64,000 bases of DNA from Anaspis maculata. Its lineage: Eukaryota; Arthropoda; Insecta; Coleoptera; Scraptiidae. A program made the position numbers and the translations under genes. The notes under the pieces were generated by a model, which saw only the letters and a program-made list of their open reading frames with translations, searched no databases and was not told where the DNA came from. Below, piece by piece: positions 51,331 through 61,506 of this stretch (within the stretch, counting starts at the first letter, position 1; each line of letters starts with the position of its first letter). The stretch spans positions 31,203,042 to 31,267,041 of the forward strand of contig OX421966.1 in NCBI GenBank assembly GCA_949128115.1. The letters are read 5' to 3'.

Positions 51331-52299
51331 TCCTCTTTGGTTGGTTTCCCTCTACCACTGTTGCGGAACTTACCTACTCCCTTCTTGCTCATCAAAAATT
51401 ATGATGCTCACATTTCAAGGCCTGGAGCTTTTAGTACATTGATCAGCATTCAGCATTGCTTGAGGGACACGTTGGTCAACGTTGATACTCATAGTAGGTA
51501 CCCTCTTCTGCACTACAGCAAGAGTTTATCTGATTTGGTGGCACTTACTTCTTTCTTGCCCAAAAAAAAACTACGTTCCGCACACTTGTTTGACCTGAGC
51601 TTTTAGTATGTTGTTCAGCATTGTTCAAAGGCCGTTTGTGCAAAATTCAAAAATAAATTTCAAAATTTATTTCAGGGTCAAACCCTAAAATGCCTGGGCT
51701 ATCATACAGCATAAGCATGCAGAACAGTCGATACAGATAAAACTTTATAGATCATGTATTAAACTACACAGATCATGTATGTACAAGAAACTGGACAAGA
51801 AACAATCTTTATCCAGTCCTATTGAATAATGAACGCATTATCACGCGCATACGTACATGCCTTCATTTTTCAATAAGACTGGATAAGCAATAAGCATATT
51901 ATTCTACTCGCGGGTAATGGCTATTACTCATTCGGATGCTTTACGACACTCGCCAAGGCTCGTGTCGGCAAACTGCATCCTCATGAGTAAGAAGCACTCA
52001 TTACCCGCTTGTTGAATAATATACTGTTTTTTGAGGGTATTGATGCTCGGCACCCATACTTGGATAAGCCATTTACCAGATCAGAATTGTTCAGAGCGCA
52101 TAATTATAGTCCAGGAGCTTATGTAATCCCGTGGGATTTTGAATGAAGAAGCATAGCGACTATGTGGAATACATTCCTTAGATTGCCAACAATCACACCT
52201 CACCGAGTGTTTTGCTTGAATTTCTTGCAGGGGATTTATACAGAGTGAAATAGAAGAAATAGTTGAAAATTCGTAGCTCCAGACTGGGAAAAAGTGGAA
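51331..52299. other. unassigned stretch with two short inverted-repeat elements
   Basis: 51811-51888 is a hairpin (TTTATCCAGTCCTATTGAA with its near inverse). 51896-52022 is a 127-bp MITE (ATATTATTCTACTCGCGGGT with its near inverse) that encloses CGACACTCG-CGTGTCG. No gene seen. Confidence 0.5.
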
Positions 52300-52968
52300 A
52301 ACTTAAACTGCAGACATGATTTGATTTTGTGGTTGTGTTGATTCCTGCCGAATTTGGTCCCAATCCATCGAATGAATTTTGAATCATTGAATACAAAGCT
52401 TTGAAGTTTGACATTTTTTAATATTTGACAGATGACATGCGGAGAAATACTTTCAACAGTTTTGAATACAATTTTTCAAGGGGGTCAAATGACATATTGC
52501 AAGTCAAGTTTTAAAACAGATGTTTTCTGTCATTTTTTATGGTGACATTTTCGTATGACAGATGGCAACCAAAACGTAACAGGCTCATTCGATAGCAAAA
52601 CCATGTCCGCATACCGATTTTCAAGTCGATCGGATCAACGTTGCGGCTCTTATCGTGAAAGATTACAGGCACACAGCTCCGTAATCTACTCTAAAAAACT
52701 TTGCTATTTAATTGATCAATAATAATCCGATGGATTGGAACCAAATTTGATGGAAAGCAACAAACCAAAAGAACCAAATTGAGCCCGTAGTTGCAGCTTT
52801 CCACCAATTCCCAGTCGGACATTACGAGTTTTTAAATTTTCTCCTGGCCATTACCACCGGAGACGGCCGCTCGCGCAGATTTTGACCAGGACGACCCGTG
52901 TTTGATGCAGGACTCAATTCGGCCTTCCTTTCCTGGTGAAGGATTGACTTTTTTCGAAAAATTCCAAC
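52300..52968. repeat. two family-X fragments interrupted by a 3-kb element
   Basis: 52310-52670 is in plus orientation (AATTTGGTCCCAATCCATCG, GTTGCGGCTCTTATCGTGAA). 52720-52968 is inverted, reading GATGGATTGGAACCAAATTT, and stops at ATTCCAAC. X sequence resumes at 56016 (AACTGATATCGGAAG). Confidence 0.7.
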
Positions 52969-53438
52969 TAGTGAGGACGTTAGTGCACGATATCAGGACA
53001 AACCTTGCATTTTTTCCTGACGGGTTGAGCTCTTGCATACTGATGGTACATGACCTAAGGTAACATTTAAGAAGTGTTGCCACGGTTGCAATACTGTCAA
53101 AGAGCTGGGGAGGGGCGGTTGCCTACCTTTCAGGGGAAAACTCTGCAATGCTACCTATATCAGCCTGTAGAACGAGAACTAGGCGTCGGACAATGACGGG
53201 AGGGGTCTCGTTGGACTCAGCACACTTAAAAACATAGGAATATATTATTGTTTCATCACCCCCTTTTTTTCTTACTTATGCACGCTACGGGGCGGGGAAC
53301 GGTCATGCGGAATGGGGGGTTTGTGCGTTTTTAGCACTTGGCGCGTCCCTGTGTTTGTGATGTGTCTGTTATATGAGGGCACGCCGCCCCTAGGGTTGCC
53401 ACCCGTCCTCATTCAAGGAGGACAGTCCTCCTCTTGGT

Positions 53439-54377
53439 ATGTGGGTTGCATCCTCCAGCAAACGACCAGGAAATCCCGAAGAGTTTTTTGCTCGTGAAAT
53501 TTCAGAGTTCTCACCAGCCTTGGTTCTCAGCAACGATGATATGAGGGTTACAAACAAGGCAGACCTCATGAATGAATGCGTTGCACCCCTTCTGGCAGCT
53601 AGGCCAGACAAAGCCCCGCAAGTAGACGCCAAGATTTTCGACAGTGCGGTACTCATGTACCTGTTGAAAGTTGAAACCACGTGCCAACCTGTGACTTATT
53701 TTCTAATTTTCGAGACAATGTCTTTTATTCCCAACTCAAAAAAGAGTCTCAGTGTGTATCCCGGATGGACATCGTGTGGAACTAGTAAGTATCGAATCAA
53801 CTAAGGCCTACGGATAAAGTTGCCGATGTCTATCGCCAATTTTCTGGTCGCTTTCAGATACTCGAAGAACAGTCTTAAAAAGATCGCAAGAGATAGAAGG
53901 GGTGTGGGCATTAGGATGCGTGTGGCTCACGACTTTAAAATTCCCAAGAAGTAGCAGGACTTTCTGAAAGATCCAGAAAACAAGAAAGAACTTCTCGAGT
54001 TCCTCGCTGACGGTATTCCAACGACAGGAATGGTGGTCTGGTACTCTACAAGAGGGACGAACGTCGTAACAAACTCTACCTGGGACGACCTGAGTGGGTT
54101 AGCATCTTGTAATCATGAGGAGGCCGATACCCGAGTCTACATGCACGTAGCGGACGGCACGCGGGAGGGCCGTGCAAGGGTAGTGGTCTACTCATGTAAC
54201 ACGAATGTTTTCATCCTTGCGGTATCTGCCTTCGAGCTGCCAAAAAGAGCTGTCAAGGAGACAGGGAGCCATGAATTCGTCACACTGCCAGTAAGACCCA
54301 CAAACTGGTATCTCAGGGAGATGATTGGGTGCAAATATGAACCACCTTGGCTTCCAATAAAGTCGAGAACAAAGTGA
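53439..54377 (+). pseudogene. decayed mobile-element protein (HEEADTR family)
   Basis: Frame 53439-53804 reads GNPEEFFAREISEFSPALV and VDAKIFDSAVLMYLLKVE. 53860-53960 (another frame) reads LKKIARDRRGVGIRMRV, then FKIPKK and TAG. The next part reads QDFLKDPENKKELLEFLAD into 54030-54377 with LASCNHEEADTRVYMHVAD and NVFILAVSAFE. This order (DVKI-D-A, R-GVG-R, IP--W--FL, N-KELF-FLA, HEEADTR, TD/N-V-LAV) is a recurrent unnamed arthropod protein family. At least two frameshifts and a stop disable it. Confidence 0.6.
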
Positions 54378-54786
54378 ACAATGTAACAATAATTATTGGT
54401 TGTGGATGCAAAGTGGCCTGTGTCGGTGCAAGTGCCGTAAAGAGGGTGTGGATTGCGTTGTGGGTTTGTGTAGATGCATATGCGAGGCCTCGTCTTAGCT
54501 ATCTTAAGCTTTTTTTAATTTAACCCGTAACCACTGAGATGGAGTCTCACAGACTCCGCGCCACCTTCAACTCTCAACCCCATCCCCAATTTTGATCCCA
54601 TCAGTCCACTGGTTCTGGAACCTTCAAACCAAGGGTCGGTCTAGCTGTGCACCAAAAGGAAGAGGGCATGCCATGATTGTAAATTTTTTTGTTAGAAGTA
54701 GAAGTGGAGCAGGAGTCTCGCAGACTCCACCTCAGTAAGAACGTAACTTCTTTATTATTTTCACTTTTCCCAAAATTTTCAGGATA

Positions 54787-54960
54787 AAAACTGAATGAAA
54801 ATGAATTCCAAGTCTGAAACTTCCCGACACAAAGTTACTTCCCTCGATATTGACTTTGAAGACTTGCGTTCGGTTGGCTTGATGAACTTTGACAGCGATT
54901 TAAGTGAAATTGCTTATTCCTGTTCCTGTTCCTGGAAAATAGACAATGAACAAAAGAAAT
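54787..54960 (+). other. small frame, possible 3' coding segment of the element
   Basis: 57 codons (MKMNSKSETSRHKVTSLDID to DNEQKK) preceded by an acceptor-like TTTTCAG. Two near-palindromes GGAGTCTCRCAGACTCC lie just upstream (about 54543-54559 and 54709-54725). No known domain. Confidence 0.2.
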
Positions 54961-56995
54961 AATTTCTAATAGGTCTTCTTTTCAGTTATTTTAATACTTT
55001 CGATAATAGAGCAGTTTACAAAAGTCTCATCAGTCAATTTATTGTTATGATCGATTTTCATGTTTTTTTAGCATAACATTTTGTTTTTCTCGGAAATGGT
55101 TGACTTTAGAGCTTCGGACCAAGAGTACCTTTTTTGCTTAGAATTGTCCGAGTAATCAGAAAATGTTATCAAAGATTCATTTTATCTCAGTGGCGAGCAG
55201 ATAACCGGGGTTAATTGGTGGGTAACCCTAATATCTACGCCACTGGTTTTTCAACAAAGTGATGGTAATCCTAAATGAAAGCTAATCATTAGTGTATCAA
55301 TCGTACCAAGTTTGGTTCTCGTGAAAATAGTACTTACCAAGTTATAGCACAAAAAAGATATTTTTTTTCCAATTTTTTGATACCCTGTAACTTAGAAACT
55401 GGAGCCCGAAAAAAAACATTTTTATGTGAAAAATGTTCTTGCATTTGGCCAAAAAGTACAACCCCACAGTTAGAGCACTTGAACCGTGGACACCTTGTAT
55501 AATATGCTATGTTCTTGTAAACATGAAGATGTATTTGTTTGAATGAGGGGAAAGGGGCTAGTAAAGAGGGCTAGTAAAGGCGGAGGGGTTACGTGCTATC
55601 GAAGCAGAAATCGACCCATCAATACCCCAATCAATGGTCAGGTATACGCCGTCCCTGTAAAATTGCTGAACTGCACTAATGCCCCACTCCGCATGACCGT
55701 TTCTCGCCCCCTAACACACATGGGTGGGGGAGGGGGGTTGAAGGAATTATATATTCCTATGTTTTCAAGTGTGCTGAATCCAACGAGAGCCCCCGCGTCA
55801 TCGTCCGACTCTTAGTTCTCCTTCTACAGGCTGATGTGAGTGGCATTGCACGGTTTTCCCCTGGAAGGTAGGCAACCACCCCACCCCGGCCCTTTGACAG
55901 TGTTGCCACCGTGGCAACACTTCTTAAAAGTTACCTTAGGTGATGTACCATTAGTATGCAAGAGCTCAACCCGTCAGGAAAAAATGCAAGGTTGGTTTCA
56001 CTAACAGCCCCACTAAACTGATATCGGAAGTAAATTGCTTCGAGCGACGTGTAGTTTCATTCTCAAATTCGACGCGGCTTCGGTTTTTCGACGGTGATTT
56101 TTTTCAAAATAAACTGCCCAACACTCAATGTGCCACACCCAAAAATTTCGCCCTTTTTCAAAAAAGCTCAACTTTTTGGCCACGGCCGATTTTATTTTGG
56201 TTCGCGCCTCGGTTTGCGCTGTCCGTTAGCCTCATCTTTTGACAATTCATCCTACAGATATGAAGTTCGAGAGTCTTCAAATGAAGTTCATACAAGGTGG
56301 TATGTAAAACGTTGCAAAACTCCGATGTGTCTTAACCAAACCCCGTTTGAAGAAACAAAATTTTCATGTACTTCAACACTCATCACCTTCGACCGACTTT
56401 TGATTTTTTTTTGCTTATCTGTTTTATTAACAGGGTGATCGAAAAATCTCCACATTTCGGTATTCCAGTGCAAACTTTTTTCCCCGTCAACCGATTTTCA
56501 AAATCTCAAGCCCATGTTGAAGCCAAAACTTGATGTAAGAAAACCTTGGGGCCAGAATCGACTAAAGCCAAGAATAAGTGTTCAAAATACAGAGTTGCAT
56601 CAAAATTGATCCAAATATGAATCGTCTCAGAAACTCCAATTGCAATGAAAATATCAATGAAATTTGATTGATTGATTGATTTAAGTGCACGTAAATCTGC
56701 AAAGCTGTATTCAAACACCTAAAAATAGTAGTAACCCCCACCACAAAAACCGAGCGTTTTTTCAAAAATGTGAAAAATTTTTTTCTTCTTCTTCTTTGTT
56801 GACAACTTTTTTCAAAAAACGGCTCTGTACTCTAGTCGGTGTGGTAACGCGACATAAAATGGCAAAATACCGCAAATGAATTAGACGGGATGCCCTTTCG
56901 TTCTGATTTCTCTTTCGTTCTCATTATCTCGCGCAGCGTTCATCGAGGCAGCAGCACGCTTGTTGTTTATGCTTGTAAACATACCTATTAAAAGT

Positions 56996-57783
56996 ATGAC
57001 CACTCGTTCCAACTCTCTTAAAAAAGACATGAAGAGTGACACCGTGAAAAGTGACAACTCCACCCCAGGTGGAAAGAACAATTGTGACGACATTGCAAAA
57101 ATTGTGCAAGAAGCGGTGAAAAAAGCGATGTTGACTGTAACTGCAGAGATGGCAAAACTAACGGAGAAGGTCGAAGCGCTGCAGCATGAAGTGACTGATC
57201 TGAAGGCTGTTGTGTTGAACTGTTGAAGCTGAAGCCCGTTGAACCCGTTAAGCTTCCTGTTGGGCCTGACGTTCCCGCGAAGTTAATTGGAAATCGTTCG
57301 GTGATATCACCTGGTGATGGCGTTCCTGTTGATGAAGAAATTGCTCCGAAATCAAAACAAGTGAAAAACAAGCCAGATAAGAAGCTCAGTGCTAATAAAA
57401 AAAAGGACATAATAATTGGGAACAATGCAAACCTATCTCAATCAATCAAGAATGGATTCAGGGCAGCCGAAAAGCGTATCTGGATCTATGTTGGCAAGTG
57501 CGAACCGGGAAGAGATGCTGCGAAAGTCGAGAATTTTTTGAAAGGGAGTTTCCCTGAAAGAGAATTTCTTGTTGAGGCCCTCAATTCTAAGGGTCTTCCG
57601 AGCTTCAAGGTGGGAGCTGCTCAGGATTTGACTGAAAGACTGTATAGTCCTGACTTCTGGCCGGCTGGTATACATGTCAAGAGATACCACTTTTTTCGAG
57701 ATGGCACCAGAGGAAAATCCTCCTTTGACCGAGCCCAACCGCACGTCCAGAATGCGGAGCGGAGTGGCACAGGACCGTATTAG
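56996..57783 (+). pseudogene. LINE ORF1, single frameshift
   Basis: First part 56996-57226 starts MTTRSNSLKKDMKSD with a leucine-zipper-like coil (MAKLTEKVEALQHEV). After a shift inside the GTTGAACTGTTGAAGC repeat at about 57222 the second part runs to 57783, containing IWIYVGKCEPGRDAAKVENF and WPAGIHVKRYHFFR, the same C-terminal module as the ORF1 at 46 kb. No zinc finger is visible here. Confidence 0.75.
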
Positions 57784-60619
57784 CGCTGCTAGCGCGCCCA
57801 ATAATGAGTGTGTGGCTGAGCTTAAATTCTTTAAATTTTGTCATTTTAATGTCCGTTCAATATGTAGCAGTTTTGATATGTTTGTGGATTACCTGTCTGT
57901 TGAAGATTTTGATTTTATAGGATTATCTGAAACCTGGTTAAATGCTAGCATTGATGATGATGTGATATGTATTCCAGGATATCGCCTTTTTCGCATGGAC
58001 AGGGAGGCTAGAGGTGGTGGCGTTGCGTTTTACGTTAAAAACTCTATTCAGTGCACAATTTTGTCTTCAAGTAGTGAGGGCGGCTTGGAGTCTCTCTGGC
58101 TATCGGTTGGGGCTGCGGCGGGAGCGCTTGTTCTTGGAACTGTGTACAGACCACCCAGCACTGACTTGCTCACTAGTTTACGATCGCTTGGCGCAATGCT
58201 TGAAGATTTTTTGTTATCTACCAACAATGTGGTGTTTGGGGGTGACTTGAACTGTGACTTGCTCGCGCACGGTGGACATGGAGCTCAGCTTACCCAATTT
58301 TTGAACAGGTATGGTTTCTGCCAGCTGATTGGGCAGCCTACGCGAATTGCGTCCGAGTCGCGCTCGCTTTTGGACATAATAGCTGCTTCTAGTGGGAGCA
58401 TGGTTGAGAATCCGGAGGTTATAAACATGGAGGATATCTCCGACCACCACTTGGTAGCTTGTGACATTGTGCTGTCGAAGCAGAAAGCTATACACAGCTT
58501 CATTACTTATCGAGACTTCAAAGGTTTCAATGACGACTTGTTTCACCATGAGCTTTCTCTGATTGAGTGGGACTCTTTTCTATCCTTATCAGACATTGAC
58601 GAGATGGTGGACTGTTTCAATCGGAGAGTCCTTGAGACGTTTGACAGACATGCGCCGATGAGGACGGTACGTATTACGAAGCGATGTGCCCCGTGGTTAA
58701 CTGACAATTTGAAATTTCTGATCAAACTCAAAAAGCAGTCCTATTCTAGATACAAAACATCAAAATCGGAAGCATCGTGGAATGAGTACAAAGACTTGAG
58801 AAATTATATTCATACAGCCGTTAAGACCGAGAAAAGGGCTTTTTTACAGACCATGCTCAAAACTAATTCCAAACATTTTTGGCGTACCATAAAATTGATG
58901 AATATTGGTCCGAAAAACGATGTTCAACTACCAGATATAAATTTAAATCAAATCAATAATTTCTTTATAGGTCCCCTCGCACAGGCGTTGGATTCTGATG
59001 CTGCGGCTTTTTTGCGCAAGGAGTATGAGAGTGGGGTAATGGGGTGCATTCGCGAAAAATTTGCTTTTTCGTTGGTTACCCCTGAGCGTGTCGAGGAGGT
59101 CGTGGGATCCCTGAGGTCCACGGCATGCGGAGTTGATGGTATCAACCTTCGTATGCTTCAGTTGATTGTGCCGACACTGGGCAGTATTATCACTAGAATT
59201 ATCAACACATGTTTGTTGGACGGCGTTTTTCCTGCGTTGTGGTCGATGGCTAATGTTTTGCCGATTCCTAAACGGAATAACCCCATGGAGCTTTCTCACT
59301 TCAGGCCTATAAGTATCCTACCTACTTTGTCCAAAGTCCTAGAGAAAATTGTTAACGAACAGCTTACACTTTTTGTACAGAGCAATAACATTCTGCCTCT
59401 TACTCAATCTGGGTTTAGAAAGGGTTATAGTACGGAGACGGCTCTGTTGAGTATTACGGATGACATATTTCGGAGTAATGATATGGGTAAGAGTGGCGCA
59501 CTTATTCTCCTTGACTACAGCAAGGCTTTTGACACGGTTGACCATGAGACTCTGCTTATGAAGCTAAAATTTTTTGGCCTTGGCGACGTAGCTGTTTCAT
59601 TTTTTCATAGATTCCTGTCATCCAGGCAGCAAAGAGTGGTCACCTCAGATAGTGCTTCGGAGTTTCGTTCGGTCGACCGTGGGGTGCCTCAAGGAAGAAT
59701 CGTTAGTCCGCTTTTGTTCTCGATCTACACGGCGGACTTCGGGAGGTTTCTATCTGTTTGCGGCATCAATCAGTATGCCGATGATACTCAGCTATTTTAT
59801 TCATTCGACTCCGATAAACCTATTGACGCCGCGGCCAAGATTAATTATGACATCGAAATAATTTGCCGTATCTCCCGGTATCACGGACTGATGCTGAACG
59901 ACGCTAAAACGGAGTTGCTGCTCTTTGGGGGGAGTCGCGGACGTCTGGAATCTTGTCTTGACTTTGTAATCAGAGTGGGCTCTCATTCTCTCACTCCCAC
60001 GGATAAATGCAAAAGTTTGGGGTTGTATATAGACAACGATATGCGTTTTTCCACCCACGTAAGCTCCGTTATTCGTGGAACCTTTGCTAAACTAAGAACT
60101 TTTTACTTGAACAAAGATTGTTTATCGCCGACTGTTAGGCTGAGACTGTGCAGTGCGTTGGTCATTCCCTGTATTGAATATTGCATAACTGTTTTTTGGC
60201 CTGCCATACTGGAGAGTGATAGGCTTTGTTTGCAGCGCCTCCTAAACGCTTGTGTACGCTTCTGCTTCGGCTTGAAAAAGTATGACCATATTACCGAGAA
60301 ATACGAACAGTCCGGTTGGTTGAGCTTGGGCGAAATGTTCACCTTGCGGCTTGCCTCGTTAGTCTACAAGTTGGACGTCACCTTGCATCCCGAGTACTTG
60401 CGCAGTAGAGTGATCAGAAACGAAAACATCCATTCAATTGATACGAGAGGCCGTGGTCTGTGTGTAGTTCCTCGACACCGGAGTACACAGTTCCGTGGCT
60501 CCTTTTCCTACTGTGCCGCGGTCACAATGAATAGAGTCCCGTTTCATATCAAGAGCGCCTCTAGCCTCCAATCATTTCAATCCCAACTCAGGAAATTTCT
60601 TTTGAGCGACCGATCATGA
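57674..60619 (+). CDS. LINE ORF2: endonuclease and reverse transcriptase, 981 codons, intact
   Basis: EEP endonuclease at about residues 55-270: HFNVRS, GLSETW, GGVAFYV, YRPPS, GGDLNCDLL and ISDHHLV cover the catalytic Asn, Glu, Asp-Asn and His set. Reverse transcriptase at about 500-760: PIPKRNNPMELSHFRPISIL, QSGFRKGYSTETALL, LLDYSKAFDTVDH, GVPQGRIVSPLLFSIY and QYADDTQLF (catalytic YADD). A C-terminal Cys/His-containing region follows. No stop or frameshift is seen. The motif usually GVPQGSILGPLLF here has R and S in place of S and G, which could lower activity. It overlaps the end of ORF1 by 110 bases in the +1 frame, so the true start may lie further in. Confidence 0.9.
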   Translation: MSRDTTFFEMAPEENPPLTEPNRTSRMRSGVAQDRISAASAPNNECVAELKFFKFCHFNVRSICSSFDMFVDYLSVEDFDFIGLSETWLNASIDDDVICIPGYRLFRMDREARGGGVAFYVKNSIQCTILSSSSEGGLESLWLSVGAAAGALVLGTVYRPPSTDLLTSLRSLGAMLEDFLLSTNNVVFGGDLNCDLLAHGGHGAQLTQFLNRYGFCQLIGQPTRIASESRSLLDIIAASSGSMVENPEVINMEDISDHHLVACDIVLSKQKAIHSFITYRDFKGFNDDLFHHELSLIEWDSFLSLSDIDEMVDCFNRRVLETFDRHAPMRTVRITKRCAPWLTDNLKFLIKLKKQSYSRYKTSKSEASWNEYKDLRNYIHTAVKTEKRAFLQTMLKTNSKHFWRTIKLMNIGPKNDVQLPDINLNQINNFFIGPLAQALDSDAAAFLRKEYESGVMGCIREKFAFSLVTPERVEEVVGSLRSTACGVDGINLRMLQLIVPTLGSIITRIINTCLLDGVFPALWSMANVLPIPKRNNPMELSHFRPISILPTLSKVLEKIVNEQLTLFVQSNNILPLTQSGFRKGYSTETALLSITDDIFRSNDMGKSGALILLDYSKAFDTVDHETLLMKLKFFGLGDVAVSFFHRFLSSRQQRVVTSDSASEFRSVDRGVPQGRIVSPLLFSIYTADFGRFLSVCGINQYADDTQLFYSFDSDKPIDAAAKINYDIEIICRISRYHGLMLNDAKTELLLFGGSRGRLESCLDFVIRVGSHSLTPTDKCKSLGLYIDNDMRFSTHVSSVIRGTFAKLRTFYLNKDCLSPTVRLRLCSALVIPCIEYCITVFWPAILESDRLCLQRLLNACVRFCFGLKKYDHITEKYEQSGWLSLGEMFTLRLASLVYKLDVTLHPEYLRSRVIRNENIHSIDTRGRGLCVVPRHRSTQFRGSFSYCAAVTMNRVPFHIKSASSLQSFQSQLRKFLLSDRS

Positions 60620-60763
60620 TACCTATTGTTTTTTTTTTTTCATGATATATACGTGATTTATGTTATTTTGTTTATTATATACATATTTTTTGTTATATGT
60701 TTATTGTTGTATTGTTGTGGTTGTATGGAAGAGCAGCTTCGCTGAATACCGCCAATAAAGACA

Positions 60764-60766
<3 letters not shown>

Positions 60767-60800
<34 letters not shown>
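60767..60800. repeat. (ATT)n LINE tail
   Basis: About eleven ATT repeats directly after CAATAAAGACATTTT. Confidence 0.9.
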
Positions 60801-61506
60801 TCCTACTCAAAAAAAAAGATGGCGACGATTTTTGACAGGAGCTGATTTTTTATGAAACATATGCGTGTGGCACATGTTTTCTCACTAATTTTGACCTCCT
60901 GGATACGAAAATGGAGTTTATTTTTACATTGGAAATCAACTTGACCTCATATTTCACATCTTAAAACCGCAAAAATAGCAGACTCTCGCTAATTTTCAAA
61001 CTGAAAATTGTATGTTCCATTAACAGCGATTTCCAGCCTTAAGCTGGCTGTATAGGTCCCATAAAACAAGTTAACAGTGTAAGTTCTGCAAAATAACTCT
61101 TCAAACATGGCCAGGGTGCGCCTCAAATCATACCAAAAATGGGCGCTGGGAGCACATTTTGCTGCGGCTGGTTGGGGAATGTAAGTGTGAAAGGAAGAAT
61201 GTTTTGCAATATGTTTTACTGTTCAATATATAAGCTAACCCATACCGCAAGCATTCATTAACATACCATGGCAATTTGAAACAAAATATCGTAAAAACAA
61301 ATTTTCATGATTTGTCATAACTTTTTTTGTACAATTGATACCAAAAAACGTAGCTTTGATTTTGATGATGTTTTTTTATCAAGGTAAATATATCAAGAGA
61401 CCTTTCTCACCTGGAACAACCACCCTAGCTCAAAGTTTCATATAATATAAAACATTTTCGTCAGATCCGCGATCGCCAAACATCAGAAAAGCGTCTTTTA
61501 ATAATG
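60801..61506. other. unassigned, no gene seen
   Basis: AT-rich, no long frame, no repeat recognised. Confidence 0.4.

Larger units (their letters stand above)
52969..56015. mobile_element. 3.05-kb DNA transposon with about 370-bp TIRs and AAC target duplication
   Basis: TAGTGAGGACGTTAGTG at left and the inverse of TAGTGGGGCTGTTAGTG at right are bordered by AAC on both sides (52966-52968 and 56016-56018). The TIRs continue with AACCTTGCATTTTTTCCTGA, GGGTTGAGCTCTTGCATACT and GTTGCCAC.GT to about 53330 / 55650. It splits a family-X copy exactly between ATTCC and TGATATCGG. It carries the decayed gene at 53439-54377. The short duplication and long TIRs might fit the Academ superfamily, but this is unproven. 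Confidence 0.8.
56881..60800 (+). mobile_element. nearly full-length non-LTR retrotransposon (Jockey/CR1 group)
   Basis: A short 5' UTR (from about 56881) leads into ORF1 (one frameshift) and an overlapping intact ORF2. The 3' UTR has GGAAGAGCAG and CAATAAAGACATTTT, then an (ATT)n tail at 60767-60800. The apurinic-type endonuclease followed by reverse transcriptase without RNase H is typical of the Jockey/CR1/L2 group. A clear target duplication was not identified, so the 5' edge is approximate. Confidence 0.85.

Noticed and set aside
57018..57425. Minus frame opposite LINE ORF1
   Set aside because: Antisense to a recognised ORF1; no domain of its own.
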